Shown here piece by piece: positions 44,128 to 59,990 of a stretch of DNA of 64,000 bases. The stretch is taken from NCBI GenBank assembly GCA_949361645.1, contig OX442419.1:2441028-2505027 (forward strand), given 5' to 3'. The DNA comes from Spongilla lacustris (lineage: Eukaryota; Porifera; Demospongiae; Spongillida; Spongillidae). The stretch's first letter is position 1. Every line of letters begins with the position of its first letter. Position numbers and translations under genes: made by a program. The notes beneath the pieces are model-generated. The model searched no databases. It worked only from the letters and a program-made list of their open reading frames with translations, and was not told the origin of the DNA.

Positions 44128-44881
44128 CTGGCTTGTGTGTATACCTAGCTTGACCGTAACCCTCCGTGTATTAGAAAAGAGAACGTACCAGCCTCCGGAT
44201 GGAGCCTACCCCCCACAGTACCCTCCGCTGCCCGGGTACACGGGGTAGAACCCTCCCCCGCCGGGGTATGGATACGACCCTACGCAGCCAGCGTACAATC
44301 CCCAGGGTAAGGAGCAACGTACGTCCTATTTTACGTTATTTTATTTCTCCTCCTCTCTCTCACAGCTGGTGCACAACAGCCGGTAAGCTTGTACATTGTG
44401 ATTCGATTAACAATGAGCGTTTGGGCATGCGTAATCTCTATGCTGGATATATATCATGTCCCCAGCCAACCACTACAGTGGTTGTGGTGCAGCCAAAGCC
44501 TACTGTGACCACAACAGTGGTCACACCAGGCGGTGATTATTACTACACTGCCTCTCTTGTCCTCACCTTCGTCTGCTTGTTCTTTGGCACTTGGTTGGCA
44601 CTTTTCTGCACCATACCGGCCATGTTTGTGGCCTTGTCTGTAAGTGCATGATGCTGGGCAAGTTTATGTGACCTGCATGTGATTTTCATGTGACCTGCAT
44701 GTGATCTTCATGTGACGTTCATCTATTGCAGGCCAGGAAGGCAGTGGCCAGTGGTGATCTTGCAGCAGCAAGACGCAGGGGGAATGTGGCACTAGGTCTG
44801 AACATCGCTGCAGTGATCTTATTCGTTGCACTTTTGATACTGATTGTTGTGTATGTTGGCATCGTGCTATCAGTAAAGTGA
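43778..44881 (+). CDS. CD225/dispanin-family two-pass membrane protein, one in-frame TAG
   Basis: Five coding exons: 43778-43784, 44175-44306, 44366-44382, 44466-44639 and 44732-44881. All have GT-AG borders with agreeing phases (1,1,0,0), 480 nt. The start is proline/tyrosine-rich (YQPPDGAYPPQYPPLPGY), typical of dispanins. Then come TTTVVVVQPKPT and a CD225 domain with two hydrophobic helices around ALS/ARKAVASGDLAAARRRG, matching the family pattern of small residues, GD and A-rich linker. Family members (IFITM, PRRT, SynDIG groups) sit in plasma or endosomal membranes. One codon in exon 2, 44246-44248, is TAG where a tyrosine codon would be expected, so this copy is either a pseudogene, a null allele or carries a sequencing error. 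Confidence 0.75.
44093..44126. repeat. Poly-C tract, 34 bp, in CD225-type gene intron 1
   Basis: Uninterrupted C run, 48 bp before the exon 2 acceptor. Confidence 0.9.
44175..44306 (+). CDS. CD225-type gene exon 2 (Pro/Tyr-rich, holds TAG)
   Basis: Acceptor CCGTGTATTAG, donor GTAAGG, phase 1-1. PxY-type composition. TAG at 44246-44248 interrupts between GYTG and NPPPPGYGYD; a single base change from TAC would explain it. A 34-bp poly-C tract lies in the intron just upstream. Confidence 0.65.
44366..44382 (+). CDS. CD225-type gene exon 3 (17-nt micro-exon)
   Basis: 17 nt between TCTCTCTCACAG and GTAAGC; phase 1 to 0, encoding GAQQP after a split codon. Its inclusion is required for phase agreement. 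Confidence 0.6.
44466..44639 (+). CDS. CD225-type gene exon 4 (first hydrophobic helix)
   Basis: Acceptor CATGTCCCCAG, donor GTAAGTG, phase 0-0. PTTTVVVVQPKPTV then a membrane segment LVLTFVCLFFGTWLALF, ending in FVALS of the CD225 motif. Confidence 0.75.
44732..44881 (+). CDS. CD225-type gene exon 5 (linker and second helix)
   Basis: Acceptor TCTATTGCAG. ARKAVASGDLAAARRRG then the second hydrophobic helix AAVILFVALLILIVVYVGI and stop TGA 44879-44881. Confidence 0.75.
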   Translation, partial: ARKAVASGDLAAARRRGNVALGLNIAAVILFVALLILIVVYVGIVLSVK

Positions 44882-44939
44882 ACTAGGAGTGTATACACAT
44901 GTATTAATGTATATGTGCTTCCTTAGAGTCATGTTGTAG

Positions 44940-45290
44940 ACAGAGTAGGTACTATTAGTGCATACTTATACTGACCCACATTTTGCTGAAACTTATTGCA
45001 GCTTGTCTCATATTTCCTCATATCATGATTGCAGAATGGGGATAATGGGAGTACATTTGCCAGAAGGTTTTAAGTTTGTTGCTACATGGGAAGAGGACTA
45101 TGCTTAGAGTGTAGACAACATGGCCAAGCCCTGGATGACATAGTGTTATACTTTATGTGAACATAAACATGTCTAATTAGTGCACACCATTGGCTCACAT
45201 ACCCATATGAGGACACTCCTAAGGCCATATAGGACACACACCACTTGACCTAGCAGCCCTGGCGCGAAAATGCCACCTACGTATTATATA
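44940..45290. repeat. Right direct repeat flanking the CD225-type gene
   Basis: Diverged counterpart of 43295-43545 with the same block order; contains extra sequence around 45095-45190. Confidence 0.6.
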
Positions 45291-50545
<5,255 letters not shown>

Positions 50546-50637
50546 GGGTGGGGGGGGGGGGGGGGGGGGGAGGGGGGGGGGAGGTGGACATACGCCCACC
50601 CAGCTGCGCCCACCTCCACCCCCCCCCCCCCCCCCCT
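50546..50637. repeat. Opposed poly-G and poly-C tracts
   Basis: A G-rich run (about 50546-50585) faces a C run (about 50617-50636) across a short spacer, with GAGGTGG/CCACCTC symmetry; can fold into a GC hairpin or quadruplex. Confidence 0.7.
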
Positions 50638-50717
50638 TGCGCCTCATCGAGCGAACGCCTATGGTCACGAAGCACATATGCTTTCTCTGTTTATATATAT
50701 AATTATATATATAAATT

Positions 50718-51537
50718 GGGACAGTTCACGCGAAAATGATAACTCGCATTTATATATAAAATGTTATATAAATGCTTCTCGTTTGAATCGCTATATCTTC
50801 CGAACGGTTAACGCTATCAACATCCTATTTTCAGCACTTCATACCACACCATTTCTCTATGGTAAAATACTTTTTGGGATCTTGCACTTGCTCCTTGCCA
50901 GTATTGCAACGTTCGATACCCCACCGGGTTAAAACCCGCCATAACTTTCTGTAGGAGTAATCAAATCGCTTCAAATTCAGTATGTAGGTAGAGAGGTCCT
51001 ATACCTATCGATTTGTTCTGTTCGTTAATTTTTATGCCATCTGTTACGGAGATACAGTTGAATAAACTACGTGCACGTTTTCCCGCTTGATTCGCGCCAA
51101 TGTAATAATCCCCGCCTCCCCATACATTGAGCGGAGCGCAATTTGCCCAAATCATTGGCGCGAAACGAGCGCGAAAATGTGCATGTAGTTTGTTCAACTG
51201 TTTCTCCGTAACGGATTGCATAAAAATTAACGAACAGAACAAATAGATAGATATAAGACCTCTCCACCTACAAACCGAATTTGAAGCGATTTGATTACTC
51301 CTACAGAAAGTTATGGCGGGTTTTAACCCGGTGGGGTATCGAACGTTGCAATACTGGCAAGGAGCAAGTGAAAGACCCCAAAACGTATTTTACCATAGAG
51401 AAATGGTGTGGTATAAAGTGTTGAAAATAGGATGTTGATAGCGTTAACCGTTCGAAAGATATAGCGATTCAAACGAGAAGCATTTATATAACATTTTATA
51501 TATAAATGCGAGTTATCATTTTCGCGTGAACTGTCCC
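50718..51537. mobile_element. Foldback element FB2
   Basis: Same family as FB1 (37229-38035). It starts GGGACAGTTCACGCGAAAAT and ends with its complement. Inner arm blocks (CGATACCCCACCGGGTT, TTCGTTAATTTTTATGCCAT) are shared with FB1, but the outer 50-60 bp differ between the two elements while staying complementary within each. Confidence 0.8.
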
Positions 51538-51937
51538 ATATATAATTATAATTATAATTATAATTATAATCATAACTATAATTATATCTCTGGTATGGAA
51601 TACCGTACCATGCGTATATAAATGCTGGTCAAGTCAATGCAAGTCAGTCACAGATGTATATGGCGGTAAGCATGGTTGGCCGCAGCACGATCCTCAAACA
51701 ATCGTGGCAAAGGGGGGGGGGGAGGGGGGGGGGGGCGGAAGTAACCTCCCCCCATGCATGCACTTTTCCGCTGTACTACGCAATGTTTATTATCTCTGCA
51801 TCACTATACTAGTATACAAGCCTAATTGAACGAAATTAAATTAATGTGCGGTGCACAGCCCCCCTCCCCCCCCCCCCCCCCCCACCCCCAGGGTAAATTG
51901 CCTAATTTACCTTCTGACACCTACATGTATGTGATAA

Positions 51938-52209
<272 letters not shown>

Positions 52210-52817
52210 CATGGCCACCTTATACATATATTAACCAGGGCTGGCTAGTGTCTCGTGGAGACACATGCACCTTGATATATACCTTGACTGACTATATACG
52301 CTTCAGAGGTAACATATCCTACCGCAAATATATCCTGCACATTTACATGTATAGAGCTCTTTCATGCATGTGATGACTTCATACGAGTGAATGAATTCAT
52401 CCGTCCTGCATGGCCCTCTGGCAGAACCTCTGGTGCATAAGTCACTACATGTATACTAATAGGCGCTGGCTAGTTCACGGCGGATACGATGCATGTATAC
52501 TTCGTGTGCTATAGTCCCCATGCAGTCCACATCATATATAGTCTAGCTTGCGAGACTGTAATCATATCAGTAAATAAAAACATACTCCATGAAAAAGTTG
52601 GTGGTATATAGGATTTGAAGGCAATAGTGCATGCATGGTGTAAAAAGCAGGGAAATATAAGGGTTGAAGGATAAGAAAAAGCGAAATAGTCCTATAATTA
52701 GCACATATATGAACAATGTATATGTGTTGGCTAATAGAGTAGCCCCTGTCTGGGTTTGTAAATGGTCATGTCAGATTACTTACATGCCGCGTGTTCATGC
52801 TTATAGTGTTACTACCG

Positions 52818-53726
52818 TGGGTCATTACCTCTCATATGATTCAGTGTAAAACAGAAGCAGCCAGTATCCGCAATCAAGTGTCGCTTACAGCTTGCTATTT
52901 ATGCAACAACTGCCACAGTATCACTGAAAAAGTTGTATCCTGTTACCTGCATCACGTTGTTTCACTTGCCAGTTGCTACTGTGGATCACTGTTAAGGGTT
53001 TTTCATTGGTCAGTGCTTGGATTGAGCAATACAAGAGTTACCAAGAAGACACTTCAAAAATCTAAACCTATTAGGAAACAGATCACTTAATTAAAACGTT
53101 AAGATGCATGTTATTGCGACTTCAGCCTGTCTTCATGCGTTATGATTCGTATGGAACAATAATCCTTGCATGTACAGCTTTGCTAGCACTTAAATGGTTT
53201 CTGTGGTTTTACTGTTAATTGCGTGACCCATTTTGATACTTGGAATGGCAACCCACTGAAGTAATTAACACCAATTATATAATTAAATGTCCTTGTTAAC
53301 TCTAAGCATCACGGGGCAATCCGAGTAAAACCACAGAGCTTTCAAAACAGTCCCTATGAAAGCTGTACATCTACAACTTGAGTAACCAACTAATCATATC
53401 ATAATACATGTAGACAGGCAGAAGTCACAAAAACATACATCTTAACGTTTTAATTGAGTGACTCGTGATCTGTTTTCTAAGAGGTCTAGATTTTTGAAGT
53501 GTCTTCTTGGTAACTCTTGTATTGCTCAATCCAAGCACTGTCTGTGCCAATTAAGTGAAACAATGGGATGCTGGTAACAGTATATAACTTTTTCTGCAAT
53601 ATGTATGTTGCATCAATAGTAAGCTGCCGTAAGCGACACCTGTATATAGTTAATAATACTGAATTACTGATCATTGGCTGCGTCTATTTTGCACAGAATC
53701 AGAGGTATATGGGAGTTAATAACCCA
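52818..53726. mobile_element. Foldback element, third copy
   Basis: Close relative of 40898-41837 with several small deletions, for example near 53226 and 53541. Confidence 0.65.
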
Positions 53727-54087
53727 TGCATGGAAATAACCTGATTAACCCACAATCAGCCTGATTCCTTTCCAGCACATTCATTTAATGTGAAACAAGT
53801 GTTTTTTTACTAATAGTCATTTGAATGTATTTTGCATGGTTGGTTTCATTAGCTTACTTGTTGTCAATGTATACTGGTTCTCTATACTAACATACATGCA
53901 GTTGTCTACACCCAATATCTTGTTTGAGGGCTGTCCAGGGTTACCAATGTGGTTCAATTCAGTAATGATCATTCATTGCACGTGATTACATAATGTATTT
54001 ACAATACTAATGTTCTGTTACACATGCATGCCTGTCCAATTACACCTTTATTTGACAACATAGTCACGCACAATATGTTGATTGCTC

Positions 54088-55432
54088 TCAAATGTACTGC
54101 ATGTGTTTTGGAGAAGCAATGTAGCCTTGGATGTTAGCACCATACACTGACAGCATTGTCATCTCATCTGAATAGAGTGATGTGTCCTCAACATCCACAG
54201 TTACTGGTCCCTCTTGATCACTGCACATCAGTGTGCTTGTCTTCAAGGTGTCATTTGGCTGCTCAGTTACACTGACTGCAGAGTTTGCCTTTTCATGATG
54301 AGCTTCCATATGTGGGGTGCAGTTTGGCTGTTCCCTCAGATCATTTTCACTGCAAATCGTTGATCCAATCTCAGGAATTCCAATGTAACCAATACCAACC
54401 TTATGTTCATAACAGAAGGCCAATTCAGAATCAATTTTGGAGTCCTTGTATGTATCGTCTCTTACAATGACGTGCTCAGAGTCAATGTAACCAAATCCAA
54501 TATTGCATTGTACTGGGCTGTGGTCCAATATATTGCTCAGTTCCAAGTGGAGTTATGTCAGCACCAAACAAGTCTGTTTCTATACCTGTATAGGAATCAC
54601 CAAATTTGATAGTAAGGTTTCCTAATGTGGTAGACATTGGTTCAATTGGTTCATCTGCATTGCTGTGCCACACCTCCAAAAGATTGCTAGGCTCTTCAGG
54701 CACGATGTCTGGGGTGTTTTCTGATGGGTTTATTGACATGGCACTGAATTGGAAATTGTTGGTACAAGCTGAATCATCTGTCAGGTGATTTTCACAGCAA
54801 ACACCTGAGCTGATCTCAGGAATTGAAGTGCAGTCTAAAGCAATGCTCTGATCACAGCTGGAACTTAATAAAGGCGATTTTGTGTCAATTGTGTGGTCCT
54901 TGCATGTGTAACTTTTATCATGAGTCACTTGCTTAGAGTGAATGTAACCTGACACGAGTGTGCATGGTTGTTTGCTGTGGTCAGTGCAGTCAAATATGTT
55001 GGCTTCAGTGTTCAGAATTGTCCCACACACTTGTGAAGAAGTAACAATTTTACATAGCCTTGGATTTCAGCACCCGACAATCCAGATTCTAAATCTGAAT
55101 TGCAAGTTTTGATTGTGTAGTACCCAGTGCTGATAACAGGTGGTATATCACTCTGCCTCAACGTGCCTTTCTCCAATAGGCTGCTTGATTCTGCAGTCAC
55201 ATTGACTGTGGTTGGGTCTATTGGCATGGTATTGCCTTGAATATCAGATTCAATATTTGTAGAACATGCATACTCTTTATGCAAGTGAGGGTCACAGCAG
55301 ATAGCTGATTTGACATCAGGAATTGCAATGTAACCAAGAGCAACCTGCTCACTGCAGGAGGGTACTGCAGCAGTGTTACTGCATGCTGGAGTCCTGGCAC
55401 GCAGTATACTGCTGTTTCGTGCAAAGTGATCC
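54088..55432 (-). pseudogene. Orphan receptor tail exon with frameshifts
   Basis: Homologous to gene B exon 8 (25379-26690) and ends at the same stop. An 8-bp insertion at about 55046-55053 and a 4-bp insertion at about 54537-54540 shift the frame. The intact parts keep the ITIM-like LGYIAI and IGYIGI. Upstream homology breaks off at about 55432 against foldback sequence, so no ectodomain or acceptor remains. It is a dead member of the array. Confidence 0.85.
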
Positions 55433-55436
55433 CCTC

Positions 55437-55879
55437 TGTGGTTTTACTGTTAATTGCGTGAGTTGCCAATCCCATTTTGATACTTGGAATGGCAACCCAC
55501 TGAAGTAATTAACACCAATTATATAATTACATGTCCTTGTTAACAATAAGCGTCACGGGGCAATCCGAGTAAAACCACAGAGCTAGCTAGAAGTTTCAAA
55601 ACAGTCCCTATGAAAGCTGTACATCTACAACTTGAGTAACCAACTAATCATGATACATGTCCACAGGCAGAAGTCACAAGAACATATATCTCAACGTTTT
55701 AATTGAGTGACTCGTGATCTGTTTTCTAAGAGGTCTAGATTTTTGAAGTGTCTTCTTGGTAACTCTTGTATTGCTCAATCCAAGCACTGGCCAATGAAAA
55801 CCCCCTAACAGTAATCCACAGTCTGTGGCAAGTGTATCAATGGGATGCTGGTAACAGTATATAACTTTTTCTGCAATAT
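55437..55879. mobile_element. Right arm of the foldback element, partial copy
   Basis: Matches 41285-41720. It truncates the tail pseudogene on one side and abuts a LINE fragment on the other. Confidence 0.65.
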
Positions 55880-56437
55880 GCTTTGCACAAAGGTGCCTTT
55901 CGCAATGCCCTTGCTCTTAGATATGGATGGGACCCTCCTAACACACCTTCACATTGCATCTGTGGGAAATCATTCACTGTAGAACATGCATGCACTCTCA
56001 TGTCCTTTTGGAGGTTATCCTACCTTACGCCACAATGAGATTCGGAATCTCACTGCAAATTTGCTGTCTGAAGTGTGTCACAATATATAATGTAACCATC
56101 GAACAAACCCTGCAACCAGTTACCAGAGAAACCTTCAAACTTGTCTCTACCATCACTGAGATCAGACATTGCAGCTGATGATTTCTGGGGTGGCCACTTT
56201 GAAAAAACGTTTTTTGATGTCAGAGTTCTCAACCCATGCTCCATCTAACACCACACCCACACCCATGCAGTGCTTGCTACCGCAGACATGAAAAAGAAAA
56301 ACTGGCAAAGAGCATATGAGCAACGCATCAGGGAAATACATGTAGAGCATGCCTCCTTCACCCCATGCAATTGTACTCTCCACTACCGGTGGAATGGGTT
56401 CAATTGCAACAACTTTTTATAAACGCCTTGCCGGTGT
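55880..56437 (+). mobile_element. LINE C-terminal fragment
   Basis: Reads LHKGAFRNALALRYGWDPP, then HCICGKSF (zinc-ribbon cysteines), GGYPTLRHNEIRNLTANLL, then DFWGGHFEKTFFDVRVLNP and TGGMG-type blocks in shifting frames. This is the conserved post-reverse-transcriptase part of a LINE common in sponges and cnidarians. Dead and truncated at both ends; a different family from the LINEs in the receptor introns. Confidence 0.7.
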
Positions 56438-57507
56438 CACGAAATAGATTATCCCCCGTAAAAATTTATCCTCCGGGTAATGTATTCCGGAATTTTTTAT
56501 CCGTCCTGATAAATTATTCCGGAATAGTTTATCCGCCGTCGGAATAAACTATCCCCCTTACTGATAAGGATCCAAATACACAGATCAAGCAAAATAACAC
56601 ACTTCAATATCATATTGCAATTGTTGTGTGTGTCTGTTTTATGTTTGTGTGTGTGTTTGTGTATGTGCGCATACACATGCAGGCTGTGCGTGCGTCGTAT
56701 GCTTGTGTTCGCACAAGCATAGATTATTTATGGTACAAGCATTGCAATACTTGTAACAATAATTTGCATGTGAGTGCGCATGCACGCGGACATGCATGTG
56801 TATAGTGCGTATACCGGCGTGAGTATCATTGCACTGAGAAAAGACCAGATAACAAGCACAACAAATGAATGCAGTTGTATGTTGATTGCATTGCATTTAT
56901 TCATTACACAAATACAAATTACAGTCATTACGTCATTAGGTTTTTCACATAGTACTGGACCGCTTCTTTACGTTTCATTTGTTGCTTGTTGGAAATCAAA
57001 CAGATCATCAACTTTTTATAGTGATAGATAAGACGTTATAATTCCGCAATAGTGATTTCCTTTAATTGCTCACCTCTGGATACAAAACATGTAAGGTAAG
57101 ACTATTTGCTCTGTTCCCTTTGTACCCCTCATCTATGGCAACTCCATATAGAAAATGCTCTATACCTTCCACCTATGAATATCGATAAGCTTATCAAGTC
57201 TATGCATGCATGGTACATTTTTATAACCTACTACATCACAGTTGATTATGAGCCATTTGCGAAAAAAACACTTCAACTCCTTGGGGTTAAGTTTTTCAAA
57301 AACCCCATCATGTCTTCCATCAATGTAAACATTATAAAAGATTGAATCAATAGATCTGCGACAAATTGACCTTAGATGCTCCTATACATGGGAGAAGTTA
57401 TGGTTAGAAGTGTATGGTTTTAAAAACATTACACCCTTACCACATGTTTGTGGCATGAGTCAATTACAAAGGTAAATGATACATGCTGATCTCTGAAAAT
57501 GTACATG
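56438..57507. other. Non-coding region
   Basis: A short stretch at 56445-56560 repeats TTATCC and CCGGAAT motifs in both orientations. GT/CA-rich sequence follows at 56625-56720. No gene recognised. Confidence 0.5.
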
Positions 57508-57661
57508 TGTAACGAGCTGCATGCGCTTGCGCAGAAAGACCTTCAGTGTCGTGTGACATTTAATATATAAAGTACCTATTTTTGTATTAAGTTCAGTTGT
57601 AACGCGTGATTGCAAGTGCTATTAACTGCTGTCACTATATCGTACCTGTTGGTCACTTACA
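57508..57661 (+). repeat. 5' LTR of the truncated gypsy element
   Basis: Starts TGTAACG and ends TTACA, with TATATAA at about 57567. No partner LTR in the window, so the left border rests on the TG and the position of the primer site. Confidence 0.6.
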
Positions 57662-57678
57662 CTGGCGTAGTCGGCATC

Positions 57679-58539
57679 ATGTCCGGGAAGCCACTACTCC
57701 TTCCCGAATTGTTTGCCGGTGAGTCTCAAAACTGGACAGAATGGCTGGAGCATTTCGAGAGTGTGGCAGCCGTAAACAAGTGGGAGAGCGACGCCGAGAA
57801 GCTGAAGTGGCTCAGAGTCCGGCTCACCGCCAAGGCGCAGACGGCAGTCCGCAAACTGCCGGGAAGTGTGCGGGATAACTATGGTGAGTGTATCAAAGCT
57901 TTAAAACAGCGTTTTGAACCCGACAGCAAAAAAGAGTTGTACGTCGCTGAACTCCACACCCGAGCGAGACATAAAGGCGAAGATTGGGCCTCCTACGGGG
58001 ACACCCTAAGGACGCTGGCGGACAAAGCTTACGGAGACCTGGAAGAAAAAGCGCGAGAACGACTGGCACTAACCCAATATCTTTCTCACATAGATAATCC
58101 GCAGGTTGCTTTCGGAGTAAGACAGAAACGTCCGGAAACGGTGCAAGCTGCAGTGGTTGCTACTATTGAATTAGAGTCCTACCTCGGGAGTATCAGCACT
58201 GCCAGTCAGCCTACACGAAGAGACCCTATGCCTGCCGTCTCTGTGGTTTCATCAGTTGCGGAAAATGAAACGGTGTCAGCAGCTCTCAAACAGTTGAATG
58301 AGAGGCTAGAAAGGCTCGAAGTGCAAATGGTAAGCGCTCACTCTGACTCGCGCACACATAAGCCACAGGCCGACGAAGTTCATGGACGGAAGGCTACTGC
58401 GGCACTTACCTGTTGGAACTGCGGGAAGAGAGGGCATATAGCTAGGAGATGTTGGAGTCGTCAGAATCCCAATGAAAAGCATCAGGGAAACTTCAACCCC
58501 TCGTCGGCGCGGGCCAGCCGTGCGAGGGAGGACATATGA
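57679..58539 (+). CDS. Gag of the truncated gypsy element
   Basis: Start chosen at ATG 57679 (MSGKPLLLPELFAGESQNW), directly after the primer site; the frame is open further upstream into the LTR. Capsid-like region with WTEWLEHFESVAAVNKW and RFEPDSKKELYVAELHTR, a leucine-rich coiled segment, and one CCHC knuckle (CWNCGKRGHIARRC). 286 residues. The stop overlaps the next start (ATGA). Confidence 0.8.
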   Translation: MSGKPLLLPELFAGESQNWTEWLEHFESVAAVNKWESDAEKLKWLRVRLTAKAQTAVRKLPGSVRDNYGECIKALKQRFEPDSKKELYVAELHTRARHKGEDWASYGDTLRTLADKAYGDLEEKARERLALTQYLSHIDNPQVAFGVRQKRPETVQAAVVATIELESYLGSISTASQPTRRDPMPAVSVVSSVAENETVSAALKQLNERLERLEVQMVSAHSDSRTHKPQADEVHGRKATAALTCWNCGKRGHIARRCWSRQNPNEKHQGNFNPSSARASRAREDI

Positions 58540-59438
58540 CTCAGGCGGCCCAGACCCAGAAACATATAAGTGTGTTAACTGTGCCTACTCTATCCTTCTC
58601 TAGCGGTGCCAGCTATCGCGTGCACGGATTAATTGGCGCTATACCCCTACAACTCCTGGTAGACACTGGGGCTGCTGTATCCCTACTGAGTACGGATGTC
58701 TGGAAAAGGATAAGCACTACGGACTCGCCTATTGTGCTTCAACAATGGACGGGAAAAAAGCTTGTTGGTGTTAATGGCGCCCCACTGTCTGTCAAAGGAT
58801 GTGTGCATGCTCATGTGTCTATTGGGAGTATTCCGTTTGCGGGGACCTTCATTGTATCAGGTGACCTTTTGGTTGATGCTATTTTGGGTCTTGATTTTAT
58901 CGAACGTCATCATTGTGTGATTGATTGTGAAAACAAAGTGCTCAAATTCCCACTCGTAAACCTTTCTGTAGGTCTGCAGAACGATGGCAATGCAGTGGAG
59001 AGCCAGCAATCAGGGACTGTGCGTTTCGTTACAACCCAGAAAGTAATTGTTCCACCGGAAAGCGAGATGGAAATCATGCTGAAGGCTATTGATGGTAAAG
59101 ATTCAATCGCAGGTGTATGGATGGTGGAAAACAATCCAAAGATGCCACATGGTGTCATAGTCGCCAGAGCTATTGTATGTCCCAACAATGGGCTAATTCC
59201 TGTTCGCATCCTTAATCCTCGAGATTGTAGCATTCTTTTGAAGAAAGGGGCGGAGCTAGCCATGATGGAGCGTGTTGAGTTTGATTCGATATCAAATGTC
59301 TCAACAGTGAACATGTCGGGAGAGGTGTTGCATGCCAGCAGACCAGGAAGTCCTCTGGTCATTGGTGTCCAAGGTGGGGGAACATGTCAGTGCAGTCGAG
59401 AAGGAGCGAATGTTTGCATTGTTACAGGAATATGCTGA
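58536..59438 (+). CDS. Protease and linker ORF of the truncated gypsy element
   Basis: Begins at the ATGA overlap with gag. Aspartic protease with LLVDTGAAVSLLS and AILGLDFIERHH. The spacer toward reverse transcriptase follows. The frame is lost near 59375-59395, in a run of G, so the ORF ends in unrelated residues. Confidence 0.75.
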   Translation: MTQAAQTQKHISVLTVPTLSFSSGASYRVHGLIGAIPLQLLVDTGAAVSLLSTDVWKRISTTDSPIVLQQWTGKKLVGVNGAPLSVKGCVHAHVSIGSIPFAGTFIVSGDLLVDAILGLDFIERHHCVIDCENKVLKFPLVNLSVGLQNDGNAVESQQSGTVRFVTTQKVIVPPESEMEIMLKAIDGKDSIAGVWMVENNPKMPHGVIVARAIVCPNNGLIPVRILNPRDCSILLKKGAELAMMERVEFDSISNVSTVNMSGEVLHASRPGSPLVIGVQGGGTCQCSREGANVCIVTGIC

Positions 59439-59952
59439 TGTTTTTTCTTTCGCAAGCAGTGATCTAGGTCGTACGTCTGTTTTGCAACATCGCATCGATA
59501 CAGGCAATGCAGCTCCAGTTCACCTTCCTCCCCGACGAGTTCCCCAAGCGCGTAGAGAGGAAGTGCGTCGTCTCTTACAGGAAATGCTTCATAGCGGGGT
59601 TGTCGAACCCTCGGAAGGACCTTGGTCTTCTCCAATCATCTTAGCAAAGAAGAAAGATGGGTCCCTACGATTTTGTGTGGACTATAGAAAAGTGAACGCG
59701 ATCACCAGGAAGGACGCCTACCCTCTCCCTCGTGTTGACGACACACTGGATATGCTAGGCGGATCAAAGTTTTTCAGTACCTTGGATCTGGCGAGCGGAT
59801 ATTGGCAGGTGGAAGTGGCCCCTGAAGACAGAGCAAAGACGGCATTTACGACCTCAGAAGGGCTCTATCAGTTCAAGGTAATGCCCTTTGGCCTCTGTAA
59901 TGCCCCTGCCACCCGGGTGGAAAATATCGCGATAATATCGCGATATTTTTAA
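59332..59952 (+). CDS. Reverse transcriptase 5' part of the truncated gypsy element
   Basis: Reads in a different frame from the protease ORF. RT blocks: IDTGNAAPVHLPPRR, SPIILAKKKDGSLRFCVDYR and FFSTLDLASGYWQ (first catalytic Asp region), ending at MPFGLCNAPA. The catalytic YxDD part is absent. The last ten codons belong to the palindromic repeat. Confidence 0.8.
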   Translation: MPADQEVLWSLVSKVGEHVSAVEKERMFALLQEYADVFSFASSDLGRTSVLQHRIDTGNAAPVHLPPRRVPQARREEVRRLLQEMLHSGVVEPSEGPWSSPIILAKKKDGSLRFCVDYRKVNAITRKDAYPLPRVDDTLDMLGGSKFFSTLDLASGYWQVEVAPEDRAKTAFTTSEGLYQFKVMPFGLCNAPATRVENIAIISRYF

Positions 59953-59990
59953 TCGCGGCGATTATCGCGATAATCGCCCATTAATCGCGC
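59926..59990. repeat. Palindromic ATCGCGAT repeat
   Basis: Contains TATCGCGATAATATCGCGAT and GCGATTATCGCGATAATCGC, each self-complementary. It marks the truncation point of the gypsy element. Possibly an end of another transposon. Confidence 0.6.

Larger units (their letters stand above)
57508..59925 (+). mobile_element. Second Ty3/gypsy element, truncated in reverse transcriptase
   Basis: 5' LTR 57508-57661 is followed by the primer-binding-type TGGCGTAGTCGGC, gag, protease and the first part of reverse transcriptase. Homology ends at MPFGLCNAPA near 59920, where a palindromic ATCGCGAT repeat begins. RNase H, integrase and the 3' LTR are missing. Confidence 0.85.

Noticed and set aside
44175..44306. 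Alternative frame of CD225-type exon 2 that avoids the TAG
   Set aside because: Starting exon 2 at the later CCAG acceptor gives an open frame but loses the Pro/Tyr-rich dispanin composition and does not join exon 3 in the CD225 frame.
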